Assembly: GCA_030440445.1 (NCBI GenBank)
Contig: CP098528.1
Coordinates: 310,001 to 374,000 of the forward strand
From: Halomonas sp. KG2
Lineage (GTDB): Bacteria > Pseudomonadota > Gammaproteobacteria > Pseudomonadales > Halomonadaceae
Direction: 5' to 3'
Length of the DNA stretch: 64,000 nt
Under the pieces are notes generated by a model that saw only the letters and a program-made list of their open reading frames with translations, was not told where the DNA came from and ran no database searches. Within the stretch, counting starts at the first letter, position 1, and each line of letters begins with the position of its first letter. Of this stretch, positions 1 through 9,574 are shown one piece after another. The position numbers were made by a program, and so were the translations under genes.

Positions 1-42
1 CGCGGGGCGTAATCGGCATTAACGACAAGTCCGGAGAGCGAC

Positions 43-354
43 ATGTACGCAGTTATTAAAAGCGGTGGCAAACAGTACCGCGTTCAAGAAGGTCAAACCC
101 TCAAGCTCGAAAAAATCGAAGTCGCTACCGGCGAAACGATTGAGTTTGATGAAGTGCTGTTGGTTGCAGACGGCGATGACGTCAACGTTGGCGCGCCTTT
201 AGTAAGCGGTGCCAAAGTGTCCGCTGAAATCGTTTCCCACGGCCGTGGCGATAAAGTAACGATCATCAAGTTCCGTCGCCGGAAGCACAGCATGAAGCGT
301 CAGGGCCACCGTCAGTGGTTCACTGAAGTCAAAATTACCGGAATTTCTGCGTAA
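43..354 (+). CDS. rplU: 50S ribosomal protein L21
   Basis: Structural protein of the large ribosomal subunit that binds 23S rRNA. The product is 103 residues, the usual size, and begins [14 protein letters not shown], the family hallmark. The C-terminal half carries the basic segment with [15 protein letters not shown] typical of L21. A GGAGAG ribosome binding site lies just upstream. rpmA follows 30 bp downstream with its own AAGGAGG site, the near-universal rplU-rpmA pair, and obgE comes next as in most proteobacteria. The promoter lies outside the window or in the first 42 bases. The identification is essentially certain. Confidence 0.98.
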   Translation: MYAVIKSGGKQYRVQEGQTLKLEKIEVATGETIEFDEVLLVADGDDVNVGAPLVSGAKVSAEIVSHGRGDKVTIIKFRRRKHSMKRQGHRQWFTEVKITGISA

Positions 355-384
355 GCAGTCGATTCCCTTAAGGAGGATTTTGCA

Positions 385-642
385 ATGGCACATAAAAAGG
401 CAGCCGGCTCCACGCGTAACGGTCGCGATTCCGAGTCCAAACGCTTAGGTGTGAAACTCTTCGGTGGCCAAGCAGCCAGCGCGGGTAGCATCATCGTTCG
501 TCAGCGTGGCACTCGTTTCCACGCAGGCACTGGCGTTGGCCTGGGCCGTGATCACACGCTGTTCGCTTTGAACGACGGCTTCGTGAAGTTCGAGACCAAA
601 GGTCCGAACAACCGTAAATTCGTTAGCATCGTTTCTGCCTAA
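385..642 (+). CDS. rpmA: 50S ribosomal protein L27
   Basis: Large-subunit protein whose N-terminal tail reaches the peptidyl transferase centre. The product is 85 residues and starts [20 protein letters not shown], the conserved L27 N-terminus. It lacks the cleavable N-terminal extension seen in Firmicutes. It is the second gene of the rplU-rpmA operon, with a strong AAGGAGG site 8 bases upstream. A rho-independent terminator follows about 40 bp after the stop, so obgE is probably expressed partly from its own promoter. Confidence 0.98.
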   Translation: MAHKKAAGSTRNGRDSESKRLGVKLFGGQAASAGSIIVRQRGTRFHAGTGVGLGRDHTLFALNDGFVKFETKGPNNRKFVSIVSA

Positions 643-677
643 GCAACAGCTGTTGCGCAGAGCGAAGATGACGAAAT

Positions 678-705
678 AAAAGCCCCGCCATGGCGGGGCT
701 TTTTT
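678..705 (+). terminator. Rho-independent terminator after rpmA
   Basis: The perfect palindrome AGCCCCGCCATGGCGGGGCT (681-700) is followed by a run of T. It lies between rpmA and obgE and would end the rplU-rpmA transcript. Confidence 0.9.
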
Positions 706-756
706 GTCTTTTCGATCCCTTTTGCCTGTTATTAATGGGCGGGATATTGCAGTTAG

Positions 757-1977
<1,221 letters not shown>

Positions 1978-2059
1978 CCGATCCGTCGGTTGAATGGGTG
2001 ACGTCAGCAGGGTTAGCGGAATCAAACGCGTGAGCGGAATGGCTTGGGAGAGTCGCGAC

Positions 2060-3199
2060 GTGGAAAGCAATGAGCAGTTGCCCGGCCGTGAGGCGTTAAG
2101 CAGCGCCCGCCGGGTGGTGGTTAAAATTGGTAGCGCGCTGCTCACCAACGATGGTCGAGGCTTGGATGAGCCAGCCATTGGTGGCTGGGTCGACCAGGTT
2201 GCCACGCTGCATCAGCAGGGCAAAGAGGTTGTGCTGGTATCCTCGGGTGCCGTAGCGGCGGGCATGGTGCGCCTGGGGTGGCAGGCGCGTCCCAGTGCCG
2301 TTCATGAGCTTCAGGCAGCCGCGGCGGTAGGCCAAAACGGCCTCACCCAGTGCTACGAGCAGCATTTTGCTCGCCACGGTATGTTAACGGCCCAGATTCT
2401 GCTCACCCACGATGACCTTTCCAACCGCAAGCGCTATCTCAACGCGTTGTCGGCGCTGCGTACCTTGGTTGAGATGCGTGTGGTGCCGGTAATCAACGAA
2501 AACGATACCGTCGTCACCGACGAGATTCGCTTTGGCGATAACGATACGCTCGGTGCGCTGGTGGCCAACCTGTTAGAAGCTGATGCACTGTTGCTGCTCA
2601 CCGATCAGGAAGGGCTATTTGACGCTGACCCTCGCCACGACCCCAATGCCAAAATGATTGCTGAAGGCCGTGCCGACGACCCGCGCTTAGCCGCTGTTGC
2701 TGGCAGTGGAGGCGCCTTAGGGCGTGGTGGTATGAGCACCAAAATACGCGCTGCACAGCTGGCTGCCCGTTCCGGCGCGGTCACCGTGATTGCGAGTGGC
2801 CGCCAGCCGGACGTTATTTCCCGCATCATGGCAGGCGAGGCGCTGGGTACTCTGTTGCGCCCAGCTCAAGCACCAATCGCTGCTCGCAAGCGCTGGCTGG
2901 CAGGTCAGTTGCAGGTGCGTGGTACCTTGGTACTGGATGCTGGGGCTGTCAATGTACTGCGTGGCAAAGGCTCTAGCCTGTTGGCGGTGGGCGTGCGTGA
3001 AGTGCAGGGCAGCTTTAAGCGCGGTGATATGGTGCTGTGCGTGGATGAACAGGGCGCACGCGTGGCCAAAGGATTGGTTAACTACGGTGCGGATGAAGCC
3101 CGTCAGTTAGCGGGCCAGCCGAGCCACCAGATTGAAGCAATTCTGGGTTACGTGGAGGCTCACGAGCTGATCCATCGCGATAACTTGGTGGTTGTTTAA
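2060..3199 (+). CDS. proB: Glutamate 5-kinase
   Basis: Phosphorylates L-glutamate to gamma-glutamyl phosphate, the first step of proline synthesis. The amino-acid kinase domain starts at [13 protein letters not shown] and contains [12 protein letters not shown] and the GTGG-like [12 protein letters not shown] segment. A C-terminal PUA domain (last about 90 residues) makes this the long, proteobacterial form. The start is uncertain: the frame is open from an ATG at 1994, with a second ATG at 2039. I prefer the GTG at 2060 because GGGAGAG lies 7 bases before it and the resulting 379 residues fit the family. Proline is also an osmoprotectant, relevant to a halophile. The gene converges on the DUF1853 gene 12 bp downstream, with no clear terminator between them. 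Confidence 0.95.
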   Translation: MESNEQLPGREALSSARRVVVKIGSALLTNDGRGLDEPAIGGWVDQVATLHQQGKEVVLVSSGAVAAGMVRLGWQARPSAVHELQAAAAVGQNGLTQCYEQHFARHGMLTAQILLTHDDLSNRKRYLNALSALRTLVEMRVVPVINENDTVVTDEIRFGDNDTLGALVANLLEADALLLLTDQEGLFDADPRHDPNAKMIAEGRADDPRLAAVAGSGGALGRGGMSTKIRAAQLAARSGAVTVIASGRQPDVISRIMAGEALGTLLRPAQAPIAARKRWLAGQLQVRGTLVLDAGAVNVLRGKGSSLLAVGVREVQGSFKRGDMVLCVDEQGARVAKGLVNYGADEARQLAGQPSHQIEAILGYVEAHELIHRDNLVVV

Positions 3200-3211
3200 C
3201 GAGCTGGTTGT

Positions 3212-4219
3212 TTAATCGCGAGCGCGAGGCGGTAGCGGTACTTGGCGTGGCCAGTCATCAGGTACGATGACTAGCCGCTCAAGCGGCTTTTCCTCAGTTA
3301 ATGCTTTTGCCTGCGGGTCGTATAGCACTACTTGCTGCGGCCCGTAGCGATTGATGAGTGGCGTCACGTCTGCCATATGTTTCTTGGCAGAGTAGAACGT
3401 AGCCAATGGCGGTGGTGCTAGCCAGTGAGGCTTCTCTAGCCAAGCCATTTTCAGTGTTTCGCCTCGCTGGGCTGCGAATTGCGGCCAATCTCTTAAATAA
3501 CACCACTTACCACGTCGATGATCGACCGTTGCACCGCTGGGCGGCGGTAACGTTGCGTGCCAGGGATAAAACAGTACGCCGGGCATCGCAAGGCGCTGCG
3601 TCAGTGGATGATGGAGTGGTGGAGCGGGGCCTATATCTCTGGGCGCTAGCCAGTGGGCGATGATCGCTTGCGCGGTGGCAGTGCGCGAAATTGGCAACTG
3701 ATGATGGCGAAGATGGCTACATTTCAGCGCTAGGCTATCCAGCCCGCCTGGGCCAATCCAGCGGCTTTGGCAGGTGGCATCGCCAGGCCCTTCGGGTAGG
3801 CCAAGATAGAACTTTATCGCCACTTCCAAATGGATGGGGTTGGGGTTGTCCCGTGTTCGATATAGCATATCCAGTTCGCCCAGGGTATTGCGCCGCTGGG
3901 TAATACGCAGGTTCTTGGCGAGCAGTCGCGTGTTGGGCGCGTTATCTAACATCAGGTGCCACAGCCGCTCATGGTAGTGCCCCATGCGCGTCGCCAGTTG
4001 GCCATCTAGCGCACTCACTAGTGACGAAAGGTTCGCCAACCAGTCATCAATTGAATCTACTAAGCCAAGCTCCTGGCGTGTTGGCCTGCCTGGATAGGCA
4101 GTCGGCCCCGCTAGCTCAATTAAATCAGGCGTGGCGAGCAACCAGGCAAGATCACGCAATACCGAATGCGCTAGACGGTCGCTTACGCCTTCTGCGGTGG
4201 CGGGTAGCGTCAAAGGCAT
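3212..4219 (-). CDS. DUF1853 family protein
   Basis: Protein of 335 residues of unknown function. It resembles the DUF1853 family: an N-terminal helical segment (HSVLRDLAWLLATPDLIE), then RLGHYHERLW-like and TLGELDMLYR patterns and HLEVAIKFYLG, which carries Glu and Lys in a nuclease-like arrangement. Relation to the restriction-endonuclease fold is an inference only. No signal peptide or membrane segment is visible. AGGAG precedes the ATG on the minus strand. It stands alone, convergent with proB and upstream of a PepSY gene in the same orientation. Confidence 0.75.
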   Translation of the reverse strand: MPLTLPATAEGVSDRLAHSVLRDLAWLLATPDLIELAGPTAYPGRPTRQELGLVDSIDDWLANLSSLVSALDGQLATRMGHYHERLWHLMLDNAPNTRLLAKNLRITQRRNTLGELDMLYRTRDNPNPIHLEVAIKFYLGLPEGPGDATCQSRWIGPGGLDSLALKCSHLRHHQLPISRTATAQAIIAHWLAPRDIGPAPPLHHPLTQRLAMPGVLFYPWHATLPPPSGATVDHRRGKWCYLRDWPQFAAQRGETLKMAWLEKPHWLAPPPLATFYSAKKHMADVTPLINRYGPQQVVLYDPQAKALTEEKPLERLVIVPDDWPRQVPLPPRARD

Positions 4220-4359
4220 CTCCTAGAAGTGCACAGTCAATGACTATTGGTGCTGCGTACCACATTACAACGCGTGGCTAGCAATGTCCCACTGGCTAAT
4301 TAAAAAAGTAACTGACGGCACTTATTTGGCGTATCAAACATTATGAACTACCAACAAAA

Positions 4360-4378
4360 GCGGGCCTAAGTGGCCCGC
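4360..4378 (-). terminator. Terminator of the PepSY gene (minus strand)
   Basis: The inverted repeat GCGGGCC-N5-GGCCCGC is followed on the minus strand by TTTTG. It lies 42 bp beyond the stop of the minus-strand PepSY gene. Confidence 0.75.
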
Positions 4379-4419
4379 ATAATAGTTTGCGTTCGTTAAT
4401 GCTGGATTGTGCTATCCAG

Positions 4420-4896
4420 TTAGTCGCGGTCAACGTTACTCACTTGGAAGGAGTCTTGGCGTAGACTGACTTCTATTTCACGACCATTTTCATCGCGGCC
4501 TTCCACATCAATCATGCCGCTTTTATCAATGTCGATATCTTCAAATTCGCTCATGCCCTCTTGGCTTGCTACCTCGAGTGCTTGGCGAATATCATCTTCA
4601 CTCATGCCCCAGGCACTGGTAATTAGACGCTCTCGCTCTTCTTGCAATGTTTCGCCACTATCGATGGAAAATTCAATGTCGGCGTACCATTCGTCATCAA
4701 GCCAGCCTTCAACCTCGGCACGGCCACGGCTCTTAATACTGATCTCTTCATAATGGGTGAACCCATAGTCAGTGGCATGGGTTAGCACACTGTCAATCTG
4801 ATCAACCGGCAATGTATCAGCTTGCACGCTACCTGCAGCCGCAGTTAACAGCAGTGCAGAGGTCGGGATCAGCAACATTTTTTTCATAGCGTTCAT
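4420..4896 (-). CDS. Secreted tandem PepSY-like protein
   Basis: A 158-residue exported protein. Residues 1-26 form a signal peptide (Lys-Lys, hydrophobic core, cleavage near VQA-D). The mature part holds two related PepSY-like units, about residues 30-80 and 95-155. Each has a helix followed by a two-stranded pattern in which an acidic EDI or EEI strand precedes a VEG turn. It is strongly acidic. PepSY domains often bind or inhibit proteases or sense ligands in the periplasm. The gene is transcribed divergently from a second PepSY gene and a PhoP/PhoQ-like two-component system, so it is probably a target or accessory of that system. The exact role is unknown. Confidence 0.75.
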   Translation of the reverse strand: MNAMKKMLLIPTSALLLTAAAGSVQADTLPVDQIDSVLTHATDYGFTHYEEISIKSRGRAEVEGWLDDEWYADIEFSIDSGETLQEERERLITSAWGMSEDDIRQALEVASQEGMSEFEDIDIDKSGMIDVEGRDENGREIEVSLRQDSFQVSNVDRD

Positions 4897-5008
4897 ATCA
4901 AATTCCTTCTTGGTTTGTTAAATGACGTCATCTGTTGAATGAGACAGCATTCGTCATAAGGCAAAACAGTTATAACACCGCGGTTCTTTCCGTAAGCTGA
5001 CAAAGCCA

Positions 5009-5024
5009 TTCATCTAACGTTCAT
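5009..5024 (+). promoter_or_regulatory. Candidate response-regulator direct repeat
   Basis: TTCAT occurs twice with an 11-bp period (5009-5013 and 5020-5024) in the divergent region between the two PepSY genes, 24 bp before the plus-strand ATG. OmpR-family regulators usually bind direct repeats at this spacing, and such a regulator is encoded next door. The site is short, so this is a suggestion only. Confidence 0.3.
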
Positions 5025-5047
5025 GTTGCTTTTGGCATGCTAGTACG

Positions 5048-5440
5048 ATGAACAAGATGCCCCTCACGCTAATCCTTTCACGCTATTGGCAGCGCCTGAC
5101 ACGCATGCGCTTGCGCAAAGCGCTGCCTGTGAACGTCGTTGTCGCGGTGTTTGCCATTGCACTGGCCGGTAGTGCCATTGGTGATCAACACTGGGAAGCG
5201 TTGCACAGTGAAGTGCAGCGAGGCGATGTCGTGCCCTTAGAGTCTATTTTGGACTGGCTTGAGGCTAATTATATCGGCGAGGTAATAGAAGTAGAGATCG
5301 AGCGTGAGGATGGTCATGTAGAGTATGAGATCAAACTGCTGGGCGCTCAGAATCAAGTGGTTGAGTTTGAGTTTGATGGCCATAGTGGACAGTTAATGAA
5401 AATAGAAGGTGTGCGTATTAACGAGATGCGCCGCCAATAA
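5048..5440 (+). CDS. PepSY domain protein next to a two-component system
   Basis: A 130-residue protein with an N-terminal hydrophobic segment (about residues 29-45, VVVAVFAIALAGSAIG) preceded by a basic stretch, so it is exported or membrane-anchored. The ATG at residue 20 would give a more typical signal peptide, so the start is uncertain. The rest is one PepSY domain: a helix with ILDWLEANYIGEVIEVEIE, then VEYEIKLLG and the terminal GQLMKIEG pattern. It lies 11 bp upstream of a response regulator gene and probably shares its transcript. This suggests a periplasmic partner of the sensor kinase, as seen for other PepSY and PhoPQ-type loci. Confidence 0.8.
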   Translation: MNKMPLTLILSRYWQRLTRMRLRKALPVNVVVAVFAIALAGSAIGDQHWEALHSEVQRGDVVPLESILDWLEANYIGEVIEVEIEREDGHVEYEIKLLGAQNQVVEFEFDGHSGQLMKIEGVRINEMRRQ

Positions 5441-5451
5441 GGTAGCTATTC

Positions 5452-6126
5452 ATGAAGTGTTTACTGGTAGAGGACGACCAGGCGCTCGCCCGTGAGCTTA
5501 TTCAAGCGCTACGGGAGGGTGATTGGCTGGTAGAGCATGCGGAAAATGGCCAGGAAGCAGATTTTCTAGTGCGCACGGAAGCCTATGACACGGTCATCCT
5601 TGATGTGGGGCTACCCGATGGTGAAGGCACGCGCTGGCTTTCTGCGTGGCGTGAAGACGGTATTGATCTGCCAGTGCTGATTTTAACGGCTCGCGAGCGC
5701 TGGGCTGATAAAGCGGCGGGCTTTACCGCAGGGGCCGATGACTATGTAACAAAACCCTTTGAACCTGCCGAGGTCATGTTTCGGCTGCGCGCCCTGGTGC
5801 GTCGTAGTCATGGCCATGCCCATCCCGTTCTAAAAGTGGGTGAGCTACGCCTGGATACCCATACCCAGCATGTCACGCTGGCGGGCAGGCCGGTTAGCAT
5901 AACCGCCCAGGAAACGCGCCTACTCAGTTACTTAATGCATGCTGCCCCGCGCGTGGTTAGCCGCAGCGAGCTCTCAGAGCATGTTTATGACCGTGATCAT
6001 GAGCCCGATTCCAACGTGATTGATGTTCAAGTGAGCCGGTTGCGGCGTAAATTAGGCGCATGGCGGATTGCCACGCTGCGTGGCCAGGGGTATCGCTTAC
6101 TCGCTGAAGAGCCTTCCGGCGCATGA
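5452..6126 (+). CDS. OmpR-family response regulator (PhoP/QseB-like)
   Basis: DNA-binding response regulator of 224 residues. The receiver domain (residues 1-116) has the acidic pair at residues 8-9, the phosphoacceptor Asp51 in VILDVGLPDG, and the conserved Lys in VTKPFEPAEV. The C-terminal winged-helix domain (about 127-218) ends in the usual VSRLRRKL and LRGQGYRL. The closest subgroup is PhoP/QseB/PmrA. The stop overlaps the kinase start (ATGA), so translation is probably coupled. It likely controls the two PepSY genes beside it. The inducing signal cannot be read from sequence. Confidence 0.93.
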   Translation: MKCLLVEDDQALARELIQALREGDWLVEHAENGQEADFLVRTEAYDTVILDVGLPDGEGTRWLSAWREDGIDLPVLILTARERWADKAAGFTAGADDYVTKPFEPAEVMFRLRALVRRSHGHAHPVLKVGELRLDTHTQHVTLAGRPVSITAQETRLLSYLMHAAPRVVSRSELSEHVYDRDHEPDSNVIDVQVSRLRRKLGAWRIATLRGQGYRLLAEEPSGA

Positions 6127-7487
6127 GGCCAGCTATTACCCGTTGGGCTCAGCGTTGGTCGACCCGTTCGATTACGTTGCGTCTTCTACTGGCAGCACTG
6201 CTAATGGTGTTGCTAGCGTTGCCAATGGCGGGTTGGCTGCTCACTCATCACTATCGTACGTCAGCAATTAATGCCTTTGATGAACGCCTGGAGACAACGC
6301 TGAACGTGATCATTGCGGGGGTTACCTTTGACCCGATTACCCAGCAGATAAGTTACGATCGATCACTGGGTGATCCGCGTTTTGAACAGGTTTATTCCGG
6401 CTGGTATTGGCAAATTACCGATCATGACCACCTTTCGGCAACGTCGCGCTCGCTGTGGGATCAGCGCCTACCGGTTGTCGATAATACAAACCTATCGGCT
6501 CGCACGTGGAGCGGCCCGCGAGGCCAGCAATTGCGAATTGTCGAGCGAGATATTTACCTTGCCCCGTTGGAAACCCCGCTGCATGTTAGCATTGCCGCCC
6601 GTGATGACGCGTTGCGAGAAGATATTCGACAGTTTCAACAAGCTTTATGGCTGGGGCTGGTGGGTCTGGGTGCGCTGCTGTTAGGTGTACTGGCGCTGCA
6701 GGTGCGCTGGGGATTGGCACCCCTGCGACGCATGAATGCCAATCTCCGGGACGTCGAGCAAGGGCGAGCTGAGCAGCTCGACACCCACTTACCGGATGAG
6801 CTGGCGATGCTAGCGGAGTCAATGAATGCCGTACTTATTCGTGACCAGCGTTTGATTGAACGAAGCCGCCATACCGCGGGCAACCTTGCCCATGCGTTAA
6901 AAACCCCGCTAAGCGTTATGCGATTACTGGTTAAGCAATTGCCCAGCGAAAGCCGCGCTCATTGGGAGGTTGAGCTTTCGCGCATCGACAATGCGGTGCG
7001 TCACCACTTAGCGCGGGCATCGGCTGCTGGCGAGGGGGCGCGTTTCGCCCCAATTGCCGTACAGGATACGTTGGCGGCGCTGATTACTGGGCTTACACGT
7101 CTGGCGCAGCGCCGTCATATTCGCCTGCAGCAACACATAGACAGCAGCGCGCGCGTCCATATGGATGGGCAGGATCTTCAGGAAATCGTCGGTAACCTGT
7201 TGGACAACGCACTTCGCTGGGCGGCAAGTGAGGTGAGCATTCGTTTGCAAACCGATGGCCAGTGGCTGTTGCTGCGAGTGAGCGATGATGGCCCAGGTAT
7301 GTCCGCACAGGAGTGCCAGGCCGCCGTGCAGCGCGGGAAGCGTCTCGATGAACAACGTTCTGGTAGTGGGCTTGGGCTGGCCATCGTGACGGATCTTGTC
7401 GCGCTGTATCAAGGGCAAATGCACCTGCAACGTGCCCCGGCGGGTGGATTAGAGGTGGTTATTGAGTTACCTGTGGTTGCTCGGTAG
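6123..7487 (+). CDS. Sensor histidine kinase (PhoQ-like)
   Basis: Inner-membrane kinase of 454 residues, partner of the preceding regulator. TM1 is about residues 19-41 and TM2 about 173-193, enclosing a periplasmic sensor of roughly 130 residues. A HAMP segment follows. The H box is NLAHALKTPLSV with His257. This AHxLKTPL form is typical of the PhoQ subgroup. The ATP-binding domain has an N box (VGNLLDNAL), a G1 box (DDGPGMS) and GSGLGLAIV. The periplasmic part may sense divalent cations or peptides as in PhoQ, but that is inference. The PepSY proteins nearby are candidate modulators. Confidence 0.92.
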   Translation: MRPAITRWAQRWSTRSITLRLLLAALLMVLLALPMAGWLLTHHYRTSAINAFDERLETTLNVIIAGVTFDPITQQISYDRSLGDPRFEQVYSGWYWQITDHDHLSATSRSLWDQRLPVVDNTNLSARTWSGPRGQQLRIVERDIYLAPLETPLHVSIAARDDALREDIRQFQQALWLGLVGLGALLLGVLALQVRWGLAPLRRMNANLRDVEQGRAEQLDTHLPDELAMLAESMNAVLIRDQRLIERSRHTAGNLAHALKTPLSVMRLLVKQLPSESRAHWEVELSRIDNAVRHHLARASAAGEGARFAPIAVQDTLAALITGLTRLAQRRHIRLQQHIDSSARVHMDGQDLQEIVGNLLDNALRWAASEVSIRLQTDGQWLLLRVSDDGPGMSAQECQAAVQRGKRLDEQRSGSGLGLAIVTDLVALYQGQMHLQRAPAGGLEVVIELPVVAR

Positions 7488-7520
7488 TTACTATGCATGA
7501 CTTAACCAAGAGACAATGAC

Positions 7521-9440
7521 ATGACGCAAATCGCCAAGACATTGCCGGACGTACTGGTGGGGCCGCTGCTGCGTCGCCTTTCGCCTTCGCGGCTAGTGCT
7601 GTGGCTAGTCGCTTCGCGTCCACTAACCATGCAGTTGGTGCTTTACCCTGAACAAGTGGGTGCCCAGACGCACCCATTGGATAAGTCGCATCAATGCGTG
7701 GCGGTTGGCCAGCACGCCTATATTCATTTTATTGACCTGAGCTTGCCGACCGCACTGCCCACCGATGAGCGAATTGACTACGATCTGCAGGTACAAGGTA
7801 ACCAAGGCGAATGGCAACGCCTGCCGGATTGGGCGCCCTGGTTATGTCATGAGGACGAAGCGTATCCAGGCTTTGTGCTGGCCTCTCGGCATCACCGGTT
7901 GATGCACGGTTCGTGCCGTAAACCCCATCACAACAGCGCCGATGGCTTAGTACGGGCAGATACCTGGTTAGCCGAACGCCAATCAACCCCTGAAGAGTGG
8001 CCAGCCTGGCTGCTGATGACCGGTGACCAGGTCTATGTTGATGATGTTGCTGGCCCGATGCTGCGTGCCGTACACGCACTGATTGAGCGTTTAGGATTGG
8101 TAGATGAGCAGTTGGAAGGAGCCACGGTAGGTGACAGCCAAGCGTTATACGCCGCCCCCGAAAGCTATTATCACCGTGAAGCGTTGTTGCCGGATGTGAC
8201 CAGTAACGCTGCGCTGCGTGAGCGTTTCTTTGGCGGCGTTAAAAAGCCCGTGTTTACCTCCGCAAATGCGCAAAACCACTTAGTGACACTGGCAGAAATG
8301 CTTGCCATGTACTGCCTGGTATGGTCCCCAACACCCTGGCAGCTCATTGCCGTTAAACCGCCAGAGTTGGGCGATAAAGAAACTGACGCTTACCAGCAAG
8401 AGCAGGCGGTGATTGACGACTTTGTGGCTGGGCTGCCCCGGTGCGCGCGGCTAATGGCCCACGTTCCCAGCCTGATGATCTTTGATGATCACGATGTCAC
8501 CGATGACTGGAACCTGACGGCTGACTGGGAGCGTTGTGCCTACGGCCATCCATTTTCCAAGCGTATTATCGGCAATGCGTTAGTGGCTTATTTAGTGTGC
8601 CAGGGATGGGGCAATGCACCGGATAAGCTTAATCCGCTGTTGCTTCAAGCCTCAACGTTATTTGAAGAAGGTGGCTCGCTTAACGCGAGCTCCCAGGACA
8701 AATTCATCGAGCGATTACTGCGCTTTCAGGGTTGGGAGTACCAGGTGCCTGACACGCCTGCTCTTATCGTGCTGGATACGCGTACTCGCCGCTGGCGCAG
8801 CGAAAGAAATCCCAACCGTCCCTCGGGTTTAATGGACTGGGAGGCGCTGATGGAAATGCAGCAGGCGTTACTGGGCACTAAAAGCGCTGTTATCGTCTCG
8901 CCAGCTCCGATGTTCGGGGTCAAGCTCATCGAGATCATTCAAAAGCTGTTTACCTTGGTGGGCAAGCCGTTAGTGGTGGACGCTGAAAACTGGATGGCGC
9001 ATCGCGGGGCGGCCAATGTGCTACTGCATATTTGGCGGCACTCAAAAACGCCGGGTAACTACGTGATTTTATCTGGCGACGTCCACTACTCATTTGCCTA
9101 CGATATTGTTGTACGTCGGCAAAATCAGGCACCGCATCTTTGGCAAATTACCTCCAGTGGGATCAAAAATACGTTTCCCCAACAGCTGTTGAACACGTTT
9201 GACCGCTTGAACCGTTGGCTCTATGCGCCGTTTTCACCGCTCAACTGGTTCACTAAGCGCCGCAAGCTGAGTATTCACCCCCGCGATCCGGACCGGGCCA
9301 GCGCTGGAGAGCGGCTATGGAATGCCAGTGGGATTGGGCTGGTAAGCCTGGATGAACAGGGCCACCCAACGGATATTCGCCAGTTAGACGTCGATGGCGG
9401 TGATGTGGTGTTTCCACCGTCTGAGCTCCCGCGTTCTTAG
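7521..9440 (+). CDS. PhoD-like metallophosphatase
   Basis: A 639-residue protein of the alkaline phosphatase D-like metallophosphoesterase group. Metal-ligand motifs in order are MTGDQVYVDD, LMIFDDHDVTDDW and VILSGDVHYSF. No signal peptide is seen, so it is probably cytoplasmic, unlike secreted PhoD. The N-terminal about 200 residues look like a beta-rich domain of the kind found in large bacterial PhoD-like proteins. It follows the sensor kinase by 33 bp and may be cotranscribed. No convincing Pho box precedes it. The substrate is unknown; phosphodiester or phospholipid-type substrates are possible. Confidence 0.82.
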   Translation: MTQIAKTLPDVLVGPLLRRLSPSRLVLWLVASRPLTMQLVLYPEQVGAQTHPLDKSHQCVAVGQHAYIHFIDLSLPTALPTDERIDYDLQVQGNQGEWQRLPDWAPWLCHEDEAYPGFVLASRHHRLMHGSCRKPHHNSADGLVRADTWLAERQSTPEEWPAWLLMTGDQVYVDDVAGPMLRAVHALIERLGLVDEQLEGATVGDSQALYAAPESYYHREALLPDVTSNAALRERFFGGVKKPVFTSANAQNHLVTLAEMLAMYCLVWSPTPWQLIAVKPPELGDKETDAYQQEQAVIDDFVAGLPRCARLMAHVPSLMIFDDHDVTDDWNLTADWERCAYGHPFSKRIIGNALVAYLVCQGWGNAPDKLNPLLLQASTLFEEGGSLNASSQDKFIERLLRFQGWEYQVPDTPALIVLDTRTRRWRSERNPNRPSGLMDWEALMEMQQALLGTKSAVIVSPAPMFGVKLIEIIQKLFTLVGKPLVVDAENWMAHRGAANVLLHIWRHSKTPGNYVILSGDVHYSFAYDIVVRRQNQAPHLWQITSSGIKNTFPQQLLNTFDRLNRWLYAPFSPLNWFTKRRKLSIHPRDPDRASAGERLWNASGIGLVSLDEQGHPTDIRQLDVDGGDVVFPPSELPRS

Positions 9441-9460
9441 TCCGCGGCCTGTCATACAAA

Positions 9461-9476
9461 CGACATGGAAATGTCG
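9461..9476. repeat. Short inverted repeat upstream of the EAL-CBS-GGDEF gene
   Basis: CGACAT-GGAA-ATGTCG is a perfect 6-bp inverted repeat with a 4-base loop, about 100 bp before the next gene. It has no T run and is not an obvious terminator. It could be an operator half-site pair. Function is unknown. Confidence 0.3.
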
Positions 9477-9574
9477 CACGATTGCTATCCGAATGCTTTC
9501 CTGATGGCGCTTTAAAATCAGCTGGAGCTATAACACTCAAAGGAACAGGCGACGTTTGATAGGGCCGCAGGTAT

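Noticed and set aside
9449..9477. Possible Pho box upstream of the EAL-CBS-GGDEF gene
   Set aside because: Only the first heptamer CTGTCAT is good. The next, 11 bp on, is ACGACAT and the third is weak, so it does not form a dibox.
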